From assembly GCF_949987535.1 (NCBI RefSeq), contig NC_080081.1, positions 53,826,153 to 53,890,152 of the forward strand: a DNA stretch of 64,000 nt, written 5' to 3'. Of this stretch, positions 63,031-64,000 are shown in pieces. This DNA comes from Balaenoptera acutorostrata. Lineage: Eukaryota > Chordata > Mammalia > Artiodactyla > Balaenopteridae. The position numbers and the translations under genes were made by a program. Every line of letters begins with the position of its first letter. The stretch's first letter is position 1. The notes beneath the pieces are model-generated. The model ran no database searches. It was given only the letters and a program-made list of their open reading frames with translations, and was not told the DNA's origin.

Positions 63031-63463
63031 AAAGAGAAAAACAAATACCATATGCTAACACATATATATGGAATCTAAAAAAAAGAAAAATGGTTCTGAA
63101 GAACCTAGGGGCAGGACAGGAATAAAGACACAGATGTAGAGAATGAACTTGAGGACACTGGGAGGGGGAAGGGTAAGCTGGGACGAAGTGGCAGATTGGC
63201 ATGGACTTATATCTACTACCAAATGTAAAATAGATAGCTAGTGGGAAGCAGCCACATAGCACAGGGAGATCAGCTTGTTGCTTTGTGACCACCCAGAGGG
63301 GTAGGATAGGGAGGTTGGGAGGGAGATGCAAGAGGGAGTAGATATGGGGGTATATGTTTATGTATAGCTGATTCACTTTGTTATAAAGCAGAAATTAACA
63401 CACCATTTTAAAGGAATTTTACTCCAATAAAGATGTTAAAAAGAAAAAAAGAAATATGAGAGG

Positions 63464-64000
63464 CCAACAAGAACATGAAAAAATTCTCTACATCACTCAC
63501 TTGTCATTAGAGAAATGCAAATTAAAACCACAATGAGATATTACCTCACACCTGTTAGAATGGCCATCATCAAAAAGACAAGAGATAGCAAATGCTATGG
63601 AGCATATAGAGAAAAGGGAACCCTTGTGAACTGTTGGTGGGATTGTAAATTTGTACAGCCACTATGGAAAATAGAATGCAGGATCCTCAAAAAATTAAAA
63701 ATTGAACTACCATATGACTCAATAATTATACTTATGGGAATATATTTCAAAGAAAATGAAAACATTAACTTGAAAAGATACCTGCACCCCCATGTTCACA
63801 GCAGTATTATTTACTGTAGCCAAGACATGGAAACAATCTAAGTGTCCACTGTTGAATGAATGAATAAAGAAGTTGCAGCATGTAAATACAATGGAATATC
63901 ATTCAGCCATAAAACATGAGGAAATTCTGCCATTTGTGAAAACATGGATGGACCTTGAAGGCATTAATCTAAATGAAATATCAGACAGAGAAAGATAAAT
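63464..64000 (+). mobile_element. Middle-aged L1, distal portion (ORF2 end, 3' UTR)
   Basis: It continues the L1 interrupted at 57,349: 'ccaacaagaacatgaaaaaa' follows the ORF2 C-terminal region directly. The C-terminal frame (63,515-63,841) reads [19 protein letters not shown] and '[13 protein letters not shown]', but the zinc-knuckle motif is damaged: the second Cys is Tyr and the His is Asn. 'caatggaatatcattcagcc' and 'tttgtgaaaacatggatgga' follow. The 3' end lies beyond the window. Confidence 0.9.

Larger units (their letters stand above)
57350..63447 (+). mobile_element. Younger L1, near full length, inserted in the middle L1
   Basis: A 6.1-kb L1 with 5' UTR (57,350-59,365), ORF1, ORF2, a 3' UTR with AATAAA-type 'ccaataaagatg' near 63,424-63,436 and a short A-rich tail. 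It is bounded by the perfect 16-bp TSD aaagaaatatgagagg at 57,334-57,349 and 63,448-63,463. Excising one TSD copy and the element rejoins the host L1 ORF2. It is not autonomous: ORF1 has stops, and ORF2 has a deletion of about 1 kb, a U6 insertion and frameshifts. The 3' UTR is of the same subfamily as the truncated copies at 17.2 and 18.2 kb. Confidence 0.96.

Noticed and set aside
1..64000. CRISPR arrays, operons, prophage or other prokaryote-type systems
   Set aside because: The regular short repeats are all microsatellites, and the whole window is mammalian repeat-rich DNA.

Overview
This window is nuclear DNA from a mammal, most likely a cetacean or close relative (Whippomorpha). The evidence is two kinds of tRNA-derived SINE of the CHR type, opening with the GGGCTTCCCTGGTGG head, and many L1 3' ends with the sequence seen in cetartiodactyl genomes. 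I saw no ruminant BovB, no pig PRE-1 SINE and no primate Alu. The DNA is AT-rich. It contains no intact protein-coding gene that I can support and no bacterial-type feature. The short open frames scattered through it are chance frames or remains of mobile elements.

Positions 1-47,000 look like a gene desert of unassigned AT-rich sequence sprinkled with repeats: decayed L1M and MIR copies, an L2 copy, a Tigger-like DNA transposon split by an L1 3' end, a MER5-like hAT element, an MLT1 LTR, several 5'-truncated L1 3' ends with readable target-site duplications (TSDs), three CHR SINEs, and microsatellites.

At 47,116-48,764 lies a processed retrocopy of COPS8 (COP9 signalosome subunit 8). It has the GC-rich 5' UTR, no introns, a 3' UTR, a poly(A) signal, an A-rich tail and a 17-bp TSD. 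A 1-base deletion breaks the reading frame near codon 38, but the remaining 172 codons are open.

From about 49,000 to the end the window is a stack of nested retroelements. An ancient L1M is interrupted by two abutting MLT1 LTRs. Next comes a middle-aged L1 (53,216 to beyond the window end). That L1 is split by a nearly full-length, younger L1 (57,350-63,447) with a perfect 16-bp TSD. The younger L1 itself carries, inside its ORF2, a small antisense insertion of the 5' end of U6 snRNA with its own perfect 16-bp TSD. This last insertion is the most unusual object in the window. It looks like a 3'-truncated, tailless retrotransposition event, and the priming microhomology can still be read.
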